Origin: DASUPK01 sp963782345
GTDB taxonomy: Bacteria > Actinomycetota > Thermoleophilia > Solirubrobacterales > 70-9
Assembly (NCBI GenBank): GCA_963782345.1
Contig: CAWAJF010000007.1
Span: 248,001 to 312,000 of the forward strand
Direction: 5' to 3'
DNA: 64,000 nt
The translations under genes were made by a program, and so were the position numbers. The first letter of the stretch is position 1; each line of letters opens with the position of its first letter. Positions 40,932 through 50,648 of this stretch are shown here, in pieces. The notes under the pieces were generated by a model, which was not told the origin of the DNA, did not search any database, and saw only the letters and a list, made by a program, of their open reading frames with translations.

Positions 40932-40990
40932 CGCGGGACGGCCCGAGGTCTCGTGTCTGCGCTCACCGGGTAGGCGCGAACGCCAAAGCG

Positions 40991-41698
40991 ATGCACTCCG
41001 AACCCTCCACCCTGCTCACCGTCCTCGCCTGGATCTCGCTCGGGCTTGGGTTCGGGTCCGCCGTGGCGGTCCTGATCGACATCTTCGTCCTCGGCAACAG
41101 GCAGCACATGTGGATCATGGAGGTCGTCTACCCGGTCACCGCCCTCTATCTCGGTCCTCTCCTGCTCTGGTTCTACGCGCGTCACGGCCGCGAGACGTCC
41201 GGAGGCGGGGAAGACGACTCCGGTGATGAGGAGGAGGTCAGGTGGTGGCATGTCGCGAAGGGAGTCACCCACTGCGGGGCAGGGTGCACGCTCGGCGACA
41301 TCATCGGTGAGTGGCTGATCTTCACGACCGGGTTCTCCATCGCCATCACCGGCAGCGTCGCCGCGCACACCCTATGGGCCGACTTTTTGGTCGACTTCGC
41401 CCTTGCCTGGGGGCTCGGGATCCTGTTCCAGTACTTCTCGATCGCCCCGATGAGGGACGTGACGGTCGGCCAGGGCGTGATCCAGGCGATCAAGGCCGAC
41501 ACGCTCTCGATCGTGTCCTTCCAGCTCGGGCTTTTCGCGTACATGGCTCTGTACCACCTGGTGCTCTGGAAGCCACCCCTGGCGGTCGACACAGCCGCCT
41601 ACTGGTTCATGATGCAGATCGGGATGATCGTCGGGTTCGCCACGGCCTATCCGGTGAACCGCTGGCTGATCGCCACCGGGATCAAGGAGCGCATGTAG
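40991..41698 (+). CDS. DUF4396 membrane protein
   Basis: From the ATG at 40991 the 235-residue protein has about six membrane segments. The family core is GVTHCGAGCTLGDIIGEWLI and LGILFQYFSIAPMRD, plus an acidic loop (GGGEDDSGDEEE). The conserved His/Cys residues suggest metal binding, but no activity is established. It probably shares a promoter region with the PAP2 gene. Confidence 0.85.
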   Translation: MHSEPSTLLTVLAWISLGLGFGSAVAVLIDIFVLGNRQHMWIMEVVYPVTALYLGPLLLWFYARHGRETSGGGEDDSGDEEEVRWWHVAKGVTHCGAGCTLGDIIGEWLIFTTGFSIAITGSVAAHTLWADFLVDFALAWGLGILFQYFSIAPMRDVTVGQGVIQAIKADTLSIVSFQLGLFAYMALYHLVLWKPPLAVDTAAYWFMMQIGMIVGFATAYPVNRWLIATGIKERM

Positions 41699-41748
41699 CG
41701 GCGCCCGTCCCAACGTCGGGGAACGTGCGACCCCGCCGCCCAGGAGGG

Positions 41749-42363
41749 TCAGGTGCGCACCGGGCGCCTCGCCCCAAGCGGCTGATCAAACCGCATTTGC
41801 CACCGCCGTTCGATGTCTCGCAGCATCGCCGGATAGACGATCCGGTGCCGGAACGGCGCGATCACGCGCATGTACGCGGCGCCGAACAGCCCGTTCTCCT
41901 TGACGAGCACGGCCATCTGGCCGCGGTACCCGCCGGCTCCGTCCTCGACCCAGCCGATGTGCAGCACGCCGTGAACGGTGCGGTTGGCGATCTCGAGCGC
42001 GTACTCATCGTCGGTGAGGTACAGGGCGCTGAACGGCAGGTCGAGTATCCCGGGGCCGGACGGACCGTCGCGGAGGTCCTCCGGGAGCCGCGCGCGCAGG
42101 GTCGGCACGCGTGATCCGAGCCCGGCCTCCGGCTCTTCCCAGCGGAGCAGCTCCCCCACCTTCCACCGGATCGCGAAGAGCGCGCGGACAACGCGGGAGC
42201 TGCTCGCCGAGGAATCCGCCGACGTGAACCCCTCCACCAGACGCGGGAAATCATCCGGACCGCCTGGGGTCGGCAGCGCCCATACATCCTCGAGCTTGAA
42301 GTCGGTCGCGATCTCGTGGATCCGCCACGGCCGGGAGGTGTGCGCGCTGTCGGGGAGTCTCAT
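41749..42363 (-). CDS. DUF2867 family protein
   Basis: The 204-residue product from the ATG at 42363 (MRLPDSAHTSRPWRIHEIAT) has the DUF2867 pattern: FKLEDVWALPTPGGPDDFPR, FAIRWKVGELLRWEE and YALEIANRTVHGVLHIGWVE. The family has an unknown function and often accompanies TetR regulators. It is divergent from the TetR gene with a dyad between, so it is a likely target. Confidence 0.85.
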   Translation of the reverse strand: MRLPDSAHTSRPWRIHEIATDFKLEDVWALPTPGGPDDFPRLVEGFTSADSSASSSRVVRALFAIRWKVGELLRWEEPEAGLGSRVPTLRARLPEDLRDGPSGPGILDLPFSALYLTDDEYALEIANRTVHGVLHIGWVEDGAGGYRGQMAVLVKENGLFGAAYMRVIAPFRHRIVYPAMLRDIERRWQMRFDQPLGARRPVRT

Positions 42364-42382
42364 CGTTGCCTTCGCAGGGTAA

Positions 42383-42406
42383 CATACATACATGCCTGTA
42401 CGTACG
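42383..42406. promoter_or_regulatory. TetR-type operator dyad
   Basis: CATACATACATG and its imperfect mirror CCTGTACGTACG form a 24-bp quasi-palindrome over the start codon of the TetR gene (42392) and 20 bp from the divergent DUF2867 start. A repressor bound here would block both genes. Confidence 0.65.
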
Positions 42407-43009
42407 ACAAGCCGTCGAACCCAGGAGGAGCGCCGCGCACAGAGCCGGAGGGCCTTGCTCGAGTCGGCCGCCAGGGGCCTCTCCCGTCATGGCTACGCCC
42501 GGCTCAACCTGGCGCAGGTGGCGAGTGAGGCCGGCTACACGCGCGGAGCGCTCTACCACCAGTTCGAGCACAAGGCGGATCTGGCCCTGGCGGTGATCGA
42601 GTGGGTCGACGAGGCCTGGCGAGAGGAGATCGGCCCGCTCATCGACCGAGAGCCGAACCCGGTGGATGCGCTGCTCGCGCTGGCGCGAGGTCATGCGATC
42701 TTCTGCCGCCGCGACGTCGCCCGAGTCGTGATGGCCCTCAGGCTCGAGTTCAGCGGCCAGGACCACCCCGTCGGGGAGGCGATCGCGCGAATCTCGGAAT
42801 CGGGCATCAAGCGCGTCGCCCGCCTGATCGACGCCGGCCGCAGGGACGGGTCCATCCCCCCCGGCCCGCCGGCGCCCACGGTCGCGCTGGCCTTCGTCGG
42901 AGCGCTCGAGGGCGCCGTCATCGGCCTCGCCGGGCAGGCCCCGCACGACGAGCTTCTCGCCGCCCGCGCGACTGCGGGTGTGCTCGGAATTGACAGCCCC
43001 CGTCCCTGA
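42392..43009 (+). CDS. TetR family transcriptional regulator
   Basis: The 205-residue protein has the N-terminal TetR helix-turn-helix (ALLESAARGLSRHGYARLNL, AQVASEAGYTRGALYHQFEH) and a C-terminal ligand domain with a conserved-looking LALARGHAIFCRRDVARVVM. The ligand is unknown. Its start codon lies inside the dyad at 42383-42406, which fits negative autoregulation. Confidence 0.92.
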   Translation: MPVRTTSRRTQEERRAQSRRALLESAARGLSRHGYARLNLAQVASEAGYTRGALYHQFEHKADLALAVIEWVDEAWREEIGPLIDREPNPVDALLALARGHAIFCRRDVARVVMALRLEFSGQDHPVGEAIARISESGIKRVARLIDAGRRDGSIPPGPPAPTVALAFVGALEGAVIGLAGQAPHDELLAARATAGVLGIDSPRP

Positions 43010-43172
43010 TGGGCCGGGCAGGTCCCTTGGGGCGACGCGAGTCCTCACGGATGCACCCGGCTTGGAGCGAATCCGCCGATGTAAGCGCGCTGACAGCGGC
43101 GCCTCGCAGATCGCGTCGAGCCTCGCCCCGCATTGTTCCAACGGGTGAAGCTACGGAAAGCGAAGGAGTGGT

Positions 43173-43919
43173 ATGCGTAACCGCAAGTATCTGATCGGCG
43201 CCTTGGTGGGCGTGCTCGGAGTGTTCGCCTTCTCGGGCGTCGCCTCGGCCGTTCCCACCTCCCAGACGCTGCAGACGACGCTCGCGCCGAAGAAGCAGGA
43301 CAAGAAGAAGTTCGGCGCAGTCTCGCTTCACAACATCATCAGCACGAAGTTCGACAACTTCGCGACCTCACAGTCGCCGAAGACGACGACGTTCTCGATT
43401 GACCCGAACGTGAAGTTCGTGAACGGGAACATCCCGGTCTGCCCGCTGAGCGCGATCCAGGGCAAGTTCACCGCCCAGTCGCAGGCAGCCTGCCCCTCGA
43501 GCATCACCGGCGGGGGCAGCGTCGAGGTCAACGGCGGCCAGGTCGGCGGCACCGTCACGTTCTTCAGTGGCGGCCCGAAGACGATCTACGTGCAGACCGA
43601 CATCGGTCCCGGAGCGACGTCGCTGACCATCATCGGCACGATCGCGGGCCATTCGCTGGTGTTCAGCAACATCCCGAACACCCCGGGCCTCGTCCTGTCG
43701 AAGTTTGACACGACGTTCAAGAAGCGCAAGAGCGGCAAGAAGACCGTCAAGGTCCATGGCAAGAAGAAGAAGCGGCCCGTCTTCTACGTGATGGCGCGCT
43801 GCAAGAAGAAGAGGTGGAAGACGAGTGAGTCCACCAACTTCTACAGCGGTGAAACGCTCAGCGCTTCATCCAGCGAGAAGTGCAAGCAGAAGGGGTCCAA
43901 GAAGAAGCACAAGAAGTAG
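43173..43919 (+). CDS. Secreted protein with lysine-rich C-terminus
   Basis: A signal peptide is clear (MRNRKYLIGALVGVLGVFAF, cleavage after SGVASA). The mature part (about 220 residues) is probably beta-rich, with PVCPLSAIQGKF and ACPSSITGGGSVEVNGGQVG offering a disulfide. The tail is basic (KKKKRPVFY, KKKHKK). The domain looks like a recurrent exported family of this lineage, but I cannot name a function. It ends just before a perfect terminator hairpin. Confidence 0.8.
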   Translation: MRNRKYLIGALVGVLGVFAFSGVASAVPTSQTLQTTLAPKKQDKKKFGAVSLHNIISTKFDNFATSQSPKTTTFSIDPNVKFVNGNIPVCPLSAIQGKFTAQSQAACPSSITGGGSVEVNGGQVGGTVTFFSGGPKTIYVQTDIGPGATSLTIIGTIAGHSLVFSNIPNTPGLVLSKFDTTFKKRKSGKKTVKVHGKKKKRPVFYVMARCKKKRWKTSESTNFYSGETLSASSSEKCKQKGSKKKHKK

Positions 43920-43948
43920 ATCAGCAGGACACTCCTGCCATCTGTCAC

Positions 43949-43978
43949 GAAGAGGGCGGCCGACTGGCCGCCCTCTTC
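43949..43978. terminator. Strong hairpin terminator
   Basis: GAAGAGGGCGGCC pairs perfectly with GGCCGCCCTCTTC across GACT (13-bp stem). It lies 30 bp after the secreted-protein gene and just before the tRNA fragment. Confidence 0.8.
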
Positions 43979-43998
43979 GATTCATGGGGCCGTTTGAG

Positions 43999-44041
43999 TG
44001 GGCCGGGGAGGACTCGAACCTCCGACCGACGGATCATGAGT
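43999..44041 (-). other. 3' fragment of a CAU-anticodon tRNA: attachment-site remnant
   Basis: The reverse strand reads CTCATGA (anticodon loop, CAT), a T arm GGAGG-TTCGAGT-CCTCC and an acceptor 3' strand CCGGCCC plus discriminator A. Upstream, the sequence does not pair to make an anticodon stem, D arm or acceptor 5' strand, so only the 3' half of a tRNA-Met or tRNA-Ile2 is present. The adjacent tyrosine recombinase makes this one end of an integrated element. The intact tRNA should lie at the other end. Confidence 0.8.
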
Positions 44042-44079
44042 TCGGCCCAAGCGTGGTCACTCATGCCTCCCAGGCGTCG

Positions 44080-45162
44080 TTAGGTGCCTGTGGGTGCGCT
44101 CAGGTCTGCCGGAACCATCGCGGTTCGTGGCGTCGTTCGTGGCGTGGTTTCCGGACCCGTCTGCTCTGCGTCAATGAACTCGGTGAGCCGCGCTGCTGAG
44201 TCGTGCTTCGGTACGTGGTGCGCATAGCGCATCGTCGTTGCAATGTCGGCGTGGCCCATGAACGCTTGCACATCATGTAGCGGCCATACCTGCGCGGCCA
44301 TCGTCCCGAAGCTGTGCCTCAGGTCGCGGAACCTGAAGCCGCCGGCAGGGAAAGCGTCGCGGTCGATACCCGCTGCGCCGAGGGCCTCGTAGAGAGCCTT
44401 CCGTAGCGCGTCCTCTCCCAGCATCCCCCCCACCCTGTCTGCGAAGACAAGATCGTCGGGGCCGGTGAAGTGCTCCCGCCGTGAGAGCCCGTCCAGCTCG
44501 CGGGCTGCTTGGTCGATCAGCGGGACGGAGCGAACCTTGCCCGACTTTGGGGCACCGTGGTCGCCTCCGGTCGGCATGTTCCGCTGGACTCGGATCAGGG
44601 CCCCGGCGAAGTCCAGATCACGCCAGCGAAGGGCACGCAGCTCGCCGGTCCTCAGCCCGGAGTACGCCGCCACCCGGATCGCGGCCGCGAACAACGGCTC
44701 GGCCTTCCTCGCAACGGCCTCCACCTGGCTGGTCGGGAGGATGTTGAACTCGCCCGAACGGCGGACGTTGACGCGCTCTACTTCGTCGGCCGGGTTGGAC
44801 GTGATCCAGTCAAGCTGCTTGGCGCGGCGTAGGACCCCATGCAGGAGGACGAGACGCTTCTGGATCGTGCGTCGAGATGGCTTCCCCTCTGTAAGTAGTC
44901 GCCGCCTGTAGGTGTCTATGTGCTCCTTCGTGATCTCCTCCAGCGGAGTCTCCGATCCGAACTCGGACAGGAGAGCGTCGAGGGCTGCCTTGGCTTGTCT
45001 CCGGGTCAAGTAGCCGGCGGGGGGCCTACCACCATCGCGCTCCTTCCAGGCGTGGCCGAGAAGCTTGGTCTTCTGTGTGCCGCTCGGGAGTCGGTAACGG
45101 GCGTGCCACTTGGCACCGCGTTTGCCCTTGACTAGCCGGATGCTGCCGCTGACATTCGCCAT
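44080..45162 (-). CDS. Tyrosine recombinase (phage-type integrase)
   Basis: From the ATG at 45162 (AAGGAG upstream) the 360-residue protein has an N-terminal arm-binding domain (GSIRLVKGKRGAKWHARYRL), a core-binding domain and the catalytic residues in SGLRTGELRALRWRDLDF (Arg), FRDLRHSFGTMAAQ (His-x-x-Arg) and MGHADIATTMRYAHH (His, Tyr). It lies next to the tRNA fragment, as expected for an element that integrates into a tRNA gene. Its start overlaps a 25-codon frame. Confidence 0.95.
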   Translation of the reverse strand: MANVSGSIRLVKGKRGAKWHARYRLPSGTQKTKLLGHAWKERDGGRPPAGYLTRRQAKAALDALLSEFGSETPLEEITKEHIDTYRRRLLTEGKPSRRTIQKRLVLLHGVLRRAKQLDWITSNPADEVERVNVRRSGEFNILPTSQVEAVARKAEPLFAAAIRVAAYSGLRTGELRALRWRDLDFAGALIRVQRNMPTGGDHGAPKSGKVRSVPLIDQAARELDGLSRREHFTGPDDLVFADRVGGMLGEDALRKALYEALGAAGIDRDAFPAGGFRFRDLRHSFGTMAAQVWPLHDVQAFMGHADIATTMRYAHHVPKHDSAARLTEFIDAEQTGPETTPRTTPRTAMVPADLSAPTGT

Positions 45163-45239
45163 CAGTTCTCTCCTTGTTCGACTTGAAGGTGCATCGGCTC
45201 GCTGCAGGCCCACCGGATTCGCTCTGTGATCGCGCTCAT
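45162..45239 (-). CDS. Short 25-codon frame coupled to the integrase
   Basis: The ATG at 45239 is preceded by GAGGAG and encodes MSAITERIRWACSEPMHLQV then EQGEN. The stop overlaps the integrase start (TGATG), so translation of the two should be linked. It may be a small regulatory or leader peptide, in the place where excisionases often lie, but it is too short to be a normal excisionase. Confidence 0.4.
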   Translation of the reverse strand: MSAITERIRWACSEPMHLQVEQGEN

Positions 45240-45518
45240 GCCGTTTTCTCCTCGGTTGAGAGGCGACGGGCTAGACGAATACGCTCCCGGGGCGTCGGGC
45301 CTTCTAGTCCCGATGCCACGGGGGCGGCGACACCACTCGCGCGCCCCCATTTCTGTTGGAGCGACCCTACGCCGCTAGTCGGTTGGAGTCAAGAGCGCGC
45401 TCAGCTAGTAAGCATTCTTTACAGGCCCCGCGTGTGATCCGACCCGGGTTTTCTACCGATGCGACGCGCGACGCGCGCCAGCCACGCTCGACGGGCCTTG
45501 AAGAACTGGGAGGTCTCA

Positions 45519-45965
45519 ATGAAGAAGTCTGCCCTGGTTGTCCTCGTTGCGGCGATCGGACTGGTGCTCGTGGCCCCGGCCACGGCCTTGACCAACATCC
45601 CCGCAAGGGCACAGATCGCCAAGAAGAAGTGCAAGAAGCACAAGAGGAAGTGCAAGAAGCACAAGAAGCACAAGAAGCACAAGACCCCCGCGCCCGCTCC
45701 GACGCTCTCGCTGGCGCAGCTTCAACAGATCGCCACCGAGGACGCACGCCAGGGGTCAACCCAGGCCGGCAACGTCATCGACTACGGGGCCAACGACTGC
45801 CACCTCCGCTCGACGCAGCAAGGCGATTGCGCTGCTGGGTTTCATTGGGTTCCCGTGCCGGGGTACATCGGCGTTTGCTCCTGGCGGGTCACCGTCGCGA
45901 CCAATGCGGCAAGGCAGATTCTTGTATCTCGTTCCAACGTCGCCTGCGGCAGCTATCCGGCGTAG
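45519..45965 (+). CDS. Secreted protein with Lys/His/Cys-rich segment
   Basis: From the ATG at 45519 (GGGAGG seven bases upstream) there is a signal peptide (MKKSALVVLVAAIGLVLVAP). It is followed by a run of KKCKKHK-type repeats around residues 34-52 and then a folded-looking domain (NVIDYGANDCHLRSTQQGDC, VPGYIGVCSWRVTVATN, SNVACGSY) with four cysteines. The basic segment could bind anions, metal or cell wall. Domain identity is unknown. Confidence 0.75.
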   Translation: MKKSALVVLVAAIGLVLVAPATALTNIPARAQIAKKKCKKHKRKCKKHKKHKKHKTPAPAPTLSLAQLQQIATEDARQGSTQAGNVIDYGANDCHLRSTQQGDCAAGFHWVPVPGYIGVCSWRVTVATNAARQILVSRSNVACGSYPA

Positions 45966-45992
45966 GCACGCCTAGAACTCTGAGAACCAGAT

Positions 45993-46235
45993 TCACGGGT
46001 AGCAAACGGGCTCAATCGGCCAGTGATGGCCACTCCTCCGATGCCTCGTTCCCCGTAGGGCTTCGTAGCAACTCAGGTGGAACTTGCCGACTGGCTCAAA
46101 CGCACCTTCCACTATGCCGGCCTCGAGCTCGGTTTCCCTCAGTGCGACAACCCCGCCGTCAGTCTCTCGAAGGGCAACGATCTGCTCCCGGTACTCCAAG
46201 AGCGCCTGACAGTGGCCGCAGCGCAGCGAAGGCAT
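45993..46235 (-). CDS. Possible small zinc-binding protein
   Basis: The 80-residue frame starts MPSLRCGHCQALLEYREQIV and has CGHC plus a downstream HLSCYEAL, the spacing of a zinc-ribbon or knuckle. The last 20 residues look less conserved. No ribosome site stands out, so it may be a remnant. Confidence 0.45.
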   Translation of the reverse strand: MPSLRCGHCQALLEYREQIVALRETDGGVVALRETELEAGIVEGAFEPVGKFHLSCYEALRGTRHRRSGHHWPIEPVCYP

Positions 46236-46250
46236 TGACCATGACCGTAG

Positions 46251-46337
46251 CCACGGCTTAGCAAGAAGCCCGTAGAGGTCACGGGCAGCGACCCCTACAA
46301 CCTCGACGCGGACGGGGACGGGGTCGGCTGCGAGTAG
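46251..46337 (+). pseudogene. Remnant of an Excalibur calcium-binding domain
   Basis: The frame reads KKPVEVTGSDPYNLDADGDG followed by VGCE and stop, the last half of an Excalibur domain (DxDxDGxxCE). It has a stop codon just upstream and no start, so only the C-terminal end of a former secreted protein remains. Confidence 0.6.
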
Positions 46338-46346
46338 GCCCGTGGT

Positions 46347-47846
46347 CTATACGGGCAGCTTCTTAGCCCGCCTGATGCACTTCCCGCGCTTCTTCTTCAG
46401 CTTCTTCTTGACCGGCTTGGTCAGCGCGTGGTGCGTCCGCTTCTTCCTCAGCCTCTTCTTGTACTGCTGCTTGCACTTCCTGAGCGCCGCGGCTCGTCGT
46501 CCGGTCGGTCCCGTCGGCCCAGTCGGCCCAATCGAAGCGGGAATTGGGGCGGGTGTCGACGCGGGCGGAGGCGTACAGGGTGGGGTCCCAGGCTCGCCGA
46601 AGCGCTGTAGACGGTTGTTGGACGAGTCGGCGACCCAGGCGGCGCCCTCGCAGTCGATGGCGACGCCGAGCGGCTGGCCGAGCTGACCCACGCCGGGCCC
46701 GGGGCTGCCCGTCTCGCAGGTGGTTGCCGCCGTGCAGACCTCGAACGCCGCGGCACCGGTGTCCACGCCCCAGCCGAAGGCCCGGGTAAACGAAGGCCCG
46801 GCGGTATCGAAAACGCTGATCCGGGAGTTGCCTCCCTCGGAGACGTAGAGATGGTCGGCGCCGTCGAGCGCGACCCCCCGCGTGAACGAGAACTCGCCGG
46901 CGCCGGCGCCCTGGGTGCCCGCCTGGCAGGTGCTGGCGGTGGTGCAGACCTCGAAGGTGGAAGCTCCGGTGTCGACGCCGCGCCCGAAAGCCCGGAGGAA
47001 GGAGGGCCCGGCGGCATCGAAGACGCTGATTCGATGGTTGCCCTGCTCCGCGACATAGAGAACACCGGCGTCGACCGTGAGGTACTGCGGGAAGGCGAGT
47101 TGCCCCGCGCCGGCGCCCTGGGTGCCCGCCTGGCAGGTGCTGGCGGTGGTGCAGACCTCGAAGGCGGAGGTCCCGGTGTCGACGCCCCAGCCGAACGCCC
47201 GGGTGAAGGATGGACCGGCGGCGGCGAAGACACTGATCCGTTGATTGGCCTGGTCGGAGACGTAGATGCTTCCGGCGGCCACGGCAACGCCGACCGGGGT
47301 GTTGAGCTCGCCGGCGCCGGCGCCCTGGGTGCCCGCCTGGCAGGTGCTGGCGGTGGTGCAGACCTCGAAGGTGGAAGCTCCGGTGTCGACGCCCCGCCCG
47401 AATGCGTACTTGAAGGCGCCCGCCGCGTTGAAGACGCTGATTCGGTGGTTGTTCTGCTCGGCGACGTAGACGTTGCCGGCTCCATCGACGGCGATGCCGC
47501 GCGGAGCGTTGAGCTGGCCGGCGCCGCCGCCGGGGATGCCCGCCTGGCAGGTGCTCGCCGTTGTGCAGCTCTGCAGGGCGGCCGCTCCTGTGTCGACGCC
47601 CCAACCAAACGCACGGGTGAACGTGCCGTCGCCGCTGAATACGTCGACCCGGTGGATGTTGATGTCGGCGACGTAGAGGTTGCCGTCGCCGTCGATGGCG
47701 ACGTCCTGGGGGATGTTGAGCTGCCCAGCGCCGGAGCCCCCGGAGCCGACCTGCGCAAGGGGAACCGGACTAGCCATCGCGGAGCCGGTCGGGATCAGAG
47801 CGATTGCGATGAGGGCGACCCAGCCCCCTAGAGACAGAAGCCGCAC
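46347..47846 (-). CDS. Secreted NHL-repeat beta-propeller with collagen-like and Lys-rich tail
   Basis: A signal peptide (MRLLSLGGWVALIAIALIPT) is followed by six NHL-type repeats of about 65 residues. Each has a GAGELNTPVGVAV / IYVSDQANQRISVF strand pattern and a VDTGASTFEVCTTASTCQAG loop with two cysteines. Then come PPPASTPAPIP, a short collagen-like GPTGPTGPTG and a basic C-terminus (KKLKKKRGKCIRRAKK). Propellers of this kind mediate binding. The repeats are very similar at DNA level, implying recent duplication or gene conversion. Confidence 0.88.
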   Translation of the reverse strand: MRLLSLGGWVALIAIALIPTGSAMASPVPLAQVGSGGSGAGQLNIPQDVAIDGDGNLYVADINIHRVDVFSGDGTFTRAFGWGVDTGAAALQSCTTASTCQAGIPGGGAGQLNAPRGIAVDGAGNVYVAEQNNHRISVFNAAGAFKYAFGRGVDTGASTFEVCTTASTCQAGTQGAGAGELNTPVGVAVAAGSIYVSDQANQRISVFAAAGPSFTRAFGWGVDTGTSAFEVCTTASTCQAGTQGAGAGQLAFPQYLTVDAGVLYVAEQGNHRISVFDAAGPSFLRAFGRGVDTGASTFEVCTTASTCQAGTQGAGAGEFSFTRGVALDGADHLYVSEGGNSRISVFDTAGPSFTRAFGWGVDTGAAAFEVCTAATTCETGSPGPGVGQLGQPLGVAIDCEGAAWVADSSNNRLQRFGEPGTPPCTPPPASTPAPIPASIGPTGPTGPTGRRAAALRKCKQQYKKRLRKKRTHHALTKPVKKKLKKKRGKCIRRAKKLPV

Positions 47847-47904
47847 GGCTGAAGCCTATAAGAGCGGCGGGCTGGCAAGGCCTCGCGGGAAGCGCGAGCG
47901 AGAA

Positions 47905-48861
47905 CTAATCCTTCTTGCGCTTCTTCTTCAGCTTCACCTTCACCGACTGCGTGCTCGGGTCCCCGCCGGTAGGTGTGTAGGTGACGAAGACCTTGACCTT
48001 GACCTTGCCCTTCTTCTTGAGCTTCTTCTTCTTCTTTCGCTTCGCCTTGATCAGCAGTCGCGCCGGGCCAGCGCCGACCGCCTTGCTGATCACGGCCCTG
48101 CTGGTGGAGGCGACCTTGGCGCCGTTTCCCGACCCGCTCAGCTCGCCGGCGTTCGGGACGTTGACCGTAAGGACCGCCGTGCCCTTCTTCTTGTTGCGGG
48201 TGATCGCACCGAAGGTGAAGTCGTTGGCGGGTCGGGGGGAGATCTGGGGGACAGTCGGAACCAGCAGCGCCTCGATGTTCAGCCGCATATCATCGAGGGG
48301 TGGTGGCTTGAAGAAGAAGGCTCCCGATGCGCCATCCGCCAGATCCCCGGTGTAGTAGCCGTACTCGTCCCCGGGGGCAGCGAAGGTACAGTCGGTGTTT
48401 CCGGGGCCGGGGGTATGGAGGCCGAGCAGATCGCCGGCCTTCACCGCGAGATTGGCGGGAAAGGTGTTTCCTGCGGTTCCGCCCGGTGTCACGCTTTCCG
48501 GGCCGACATGGCCGACGGCCCTGTAGGTGGCGGGATCGGCGACCTTGCGCCAGATCTTCATCGTCATAAAGGCGCCTGCGGCGCCACCGTAGGTGGTCCA
48601 CGACTTGACCGTCCAGGAGACGACGCCGCCGGTGCTCGGCACGACGTAAGAGTTGCCCGAGGTCACGGTCGGCTGAACCCAATCGAAGCCGGGCGAGCAA
48701 GCGGCCGGAGAGCCCACTTGGCCGATCGTCACCGATGCGGTGGCTGGCGAGGCGCTCGCCGCCAGCGCGAGCCCGGCCAGCGATGCGGCAAGCGCGATCT
48801 GCTTCAAGGCGTGCCGTTCCCGACCTGCCGGTTGGGCCGTGCCCGGGGACGCTCGCCGCAT
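47905..48861 (-). CDS. Secreted protein with lysine-rich C-terminus
   Basis: From the ATG at 48861 (AGGGAGG upstream) the 318-residue protein has a signal peptide (IALAASLAGLALAASASPAT). A jelly-roll-like domain follows (SYVVPSTGGVVSWTVKSWTT, TMKIWRKVADPATYRAVGHV, VKAGDLLGLHTPG). The C-terminal module is AVLTVNVPNAGELSG, an AKRKKKKKLKKKGKVKVKVF run, TYTPTGGDPSTQSVKVKLKK and RKKD. The C-terminal module recurs in the fragment at 54367. Function is unknown; the location is outside the membrane. Confidence 0.8.
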   Translation of the reverse strand: MRRASPGTAQPAGRERHALKQIALAASLAGLALAASASPATASVTIGQVGSPAACSPGFDWVQPTVTSGNSYVVPSTGGVVSWTVKSWTTYGGAAGAFMTMKIWRKVADPATYRAVGHVGPESVTPGGTAGNTFPANLAVKAGDLLGLHTPGPGNTDCTFAAPGDEYGYYTGDLADGASGAFFFKPPPLDDMRLNIEALLVPTVPQISPRPANDFTFGAITRNKKKGTAVLTVNVPNAGELSGSGNGAKVASTSRAVISKAVGAGPARLLIKAKRKKKKKLKKKGKVKVKVFVTYTPTGGDPSTQSVKVKLKKKRKKD

Positions 48862-49252
48862 CTCAATCCTCCCTGTGGTTGGATCGTTGTGGGGAACGTA
48901 GCGTCTGCGAGCCGGCTTTTGCAAGCCTGGGCTTCTGCTTTCGCGCGTGAATGCGGGACTCTCGGCCGCTGGGAGAGGGCTCCCCGAATAATCGCTTTGG
49001 ACGAGAAGCAGCTGCTTTGCATGGAAGGCAGCGCTGTTCGACCTGGCGCTTTCTTTTCGCGCGGAGGAGGAGTGGTGCAGGAAAGCGCATCCCATGGCTC
49101 ACAGTGGAGGGGACGGTCAGCCACATCGTTCTGGTCGAGGGCTGATCGAATCGTCGATGCTCGTTACCCCACTTGGGTGGCTACCCGACCCCTGAGTGAT
49201 CCAAGAAGGACAGGGCTAAAGATCGAGCGCTCTCGTTCCGATAGCGAGGTGG
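48862..49252. other. Gene-free gap with a REP-like repeat
   Basis: This divergent gap of about 390 bases between two secreted-protein genes holds one copy of a short palindromic repeat (48994-49026). No convincing gene or RNA was seen. Promoters for both neighbours must lie here. Confidence 0.5.
48994..49026. repeat. REP-like palindrome, copy A
   Basis: GCTTTGGACGAGAAGCAGC followed by TGCTTTGCATGGAA, with the palindrome AAGCAGCTGCTT at its centre. A near-identical copy is at 50510-50547. Confidence 0.6.
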
Positions 49253-50572
<1,320 letters not shown>

Positions 50573-50648
50573 ACTGAAAGGGGCCTCCGCCGCGCTCACT
50601 AGAACCGCGGTTGGCACTGCCGTTCAAGCGAGGAGAGGAGACCCCGAC

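Noticed and set aside
43825..44199. Possible short protein over the tRNA fragment (GEDSNLRPTDHE)
   Set aside because: This is the well-known false translation of tRNA antisense sequence.
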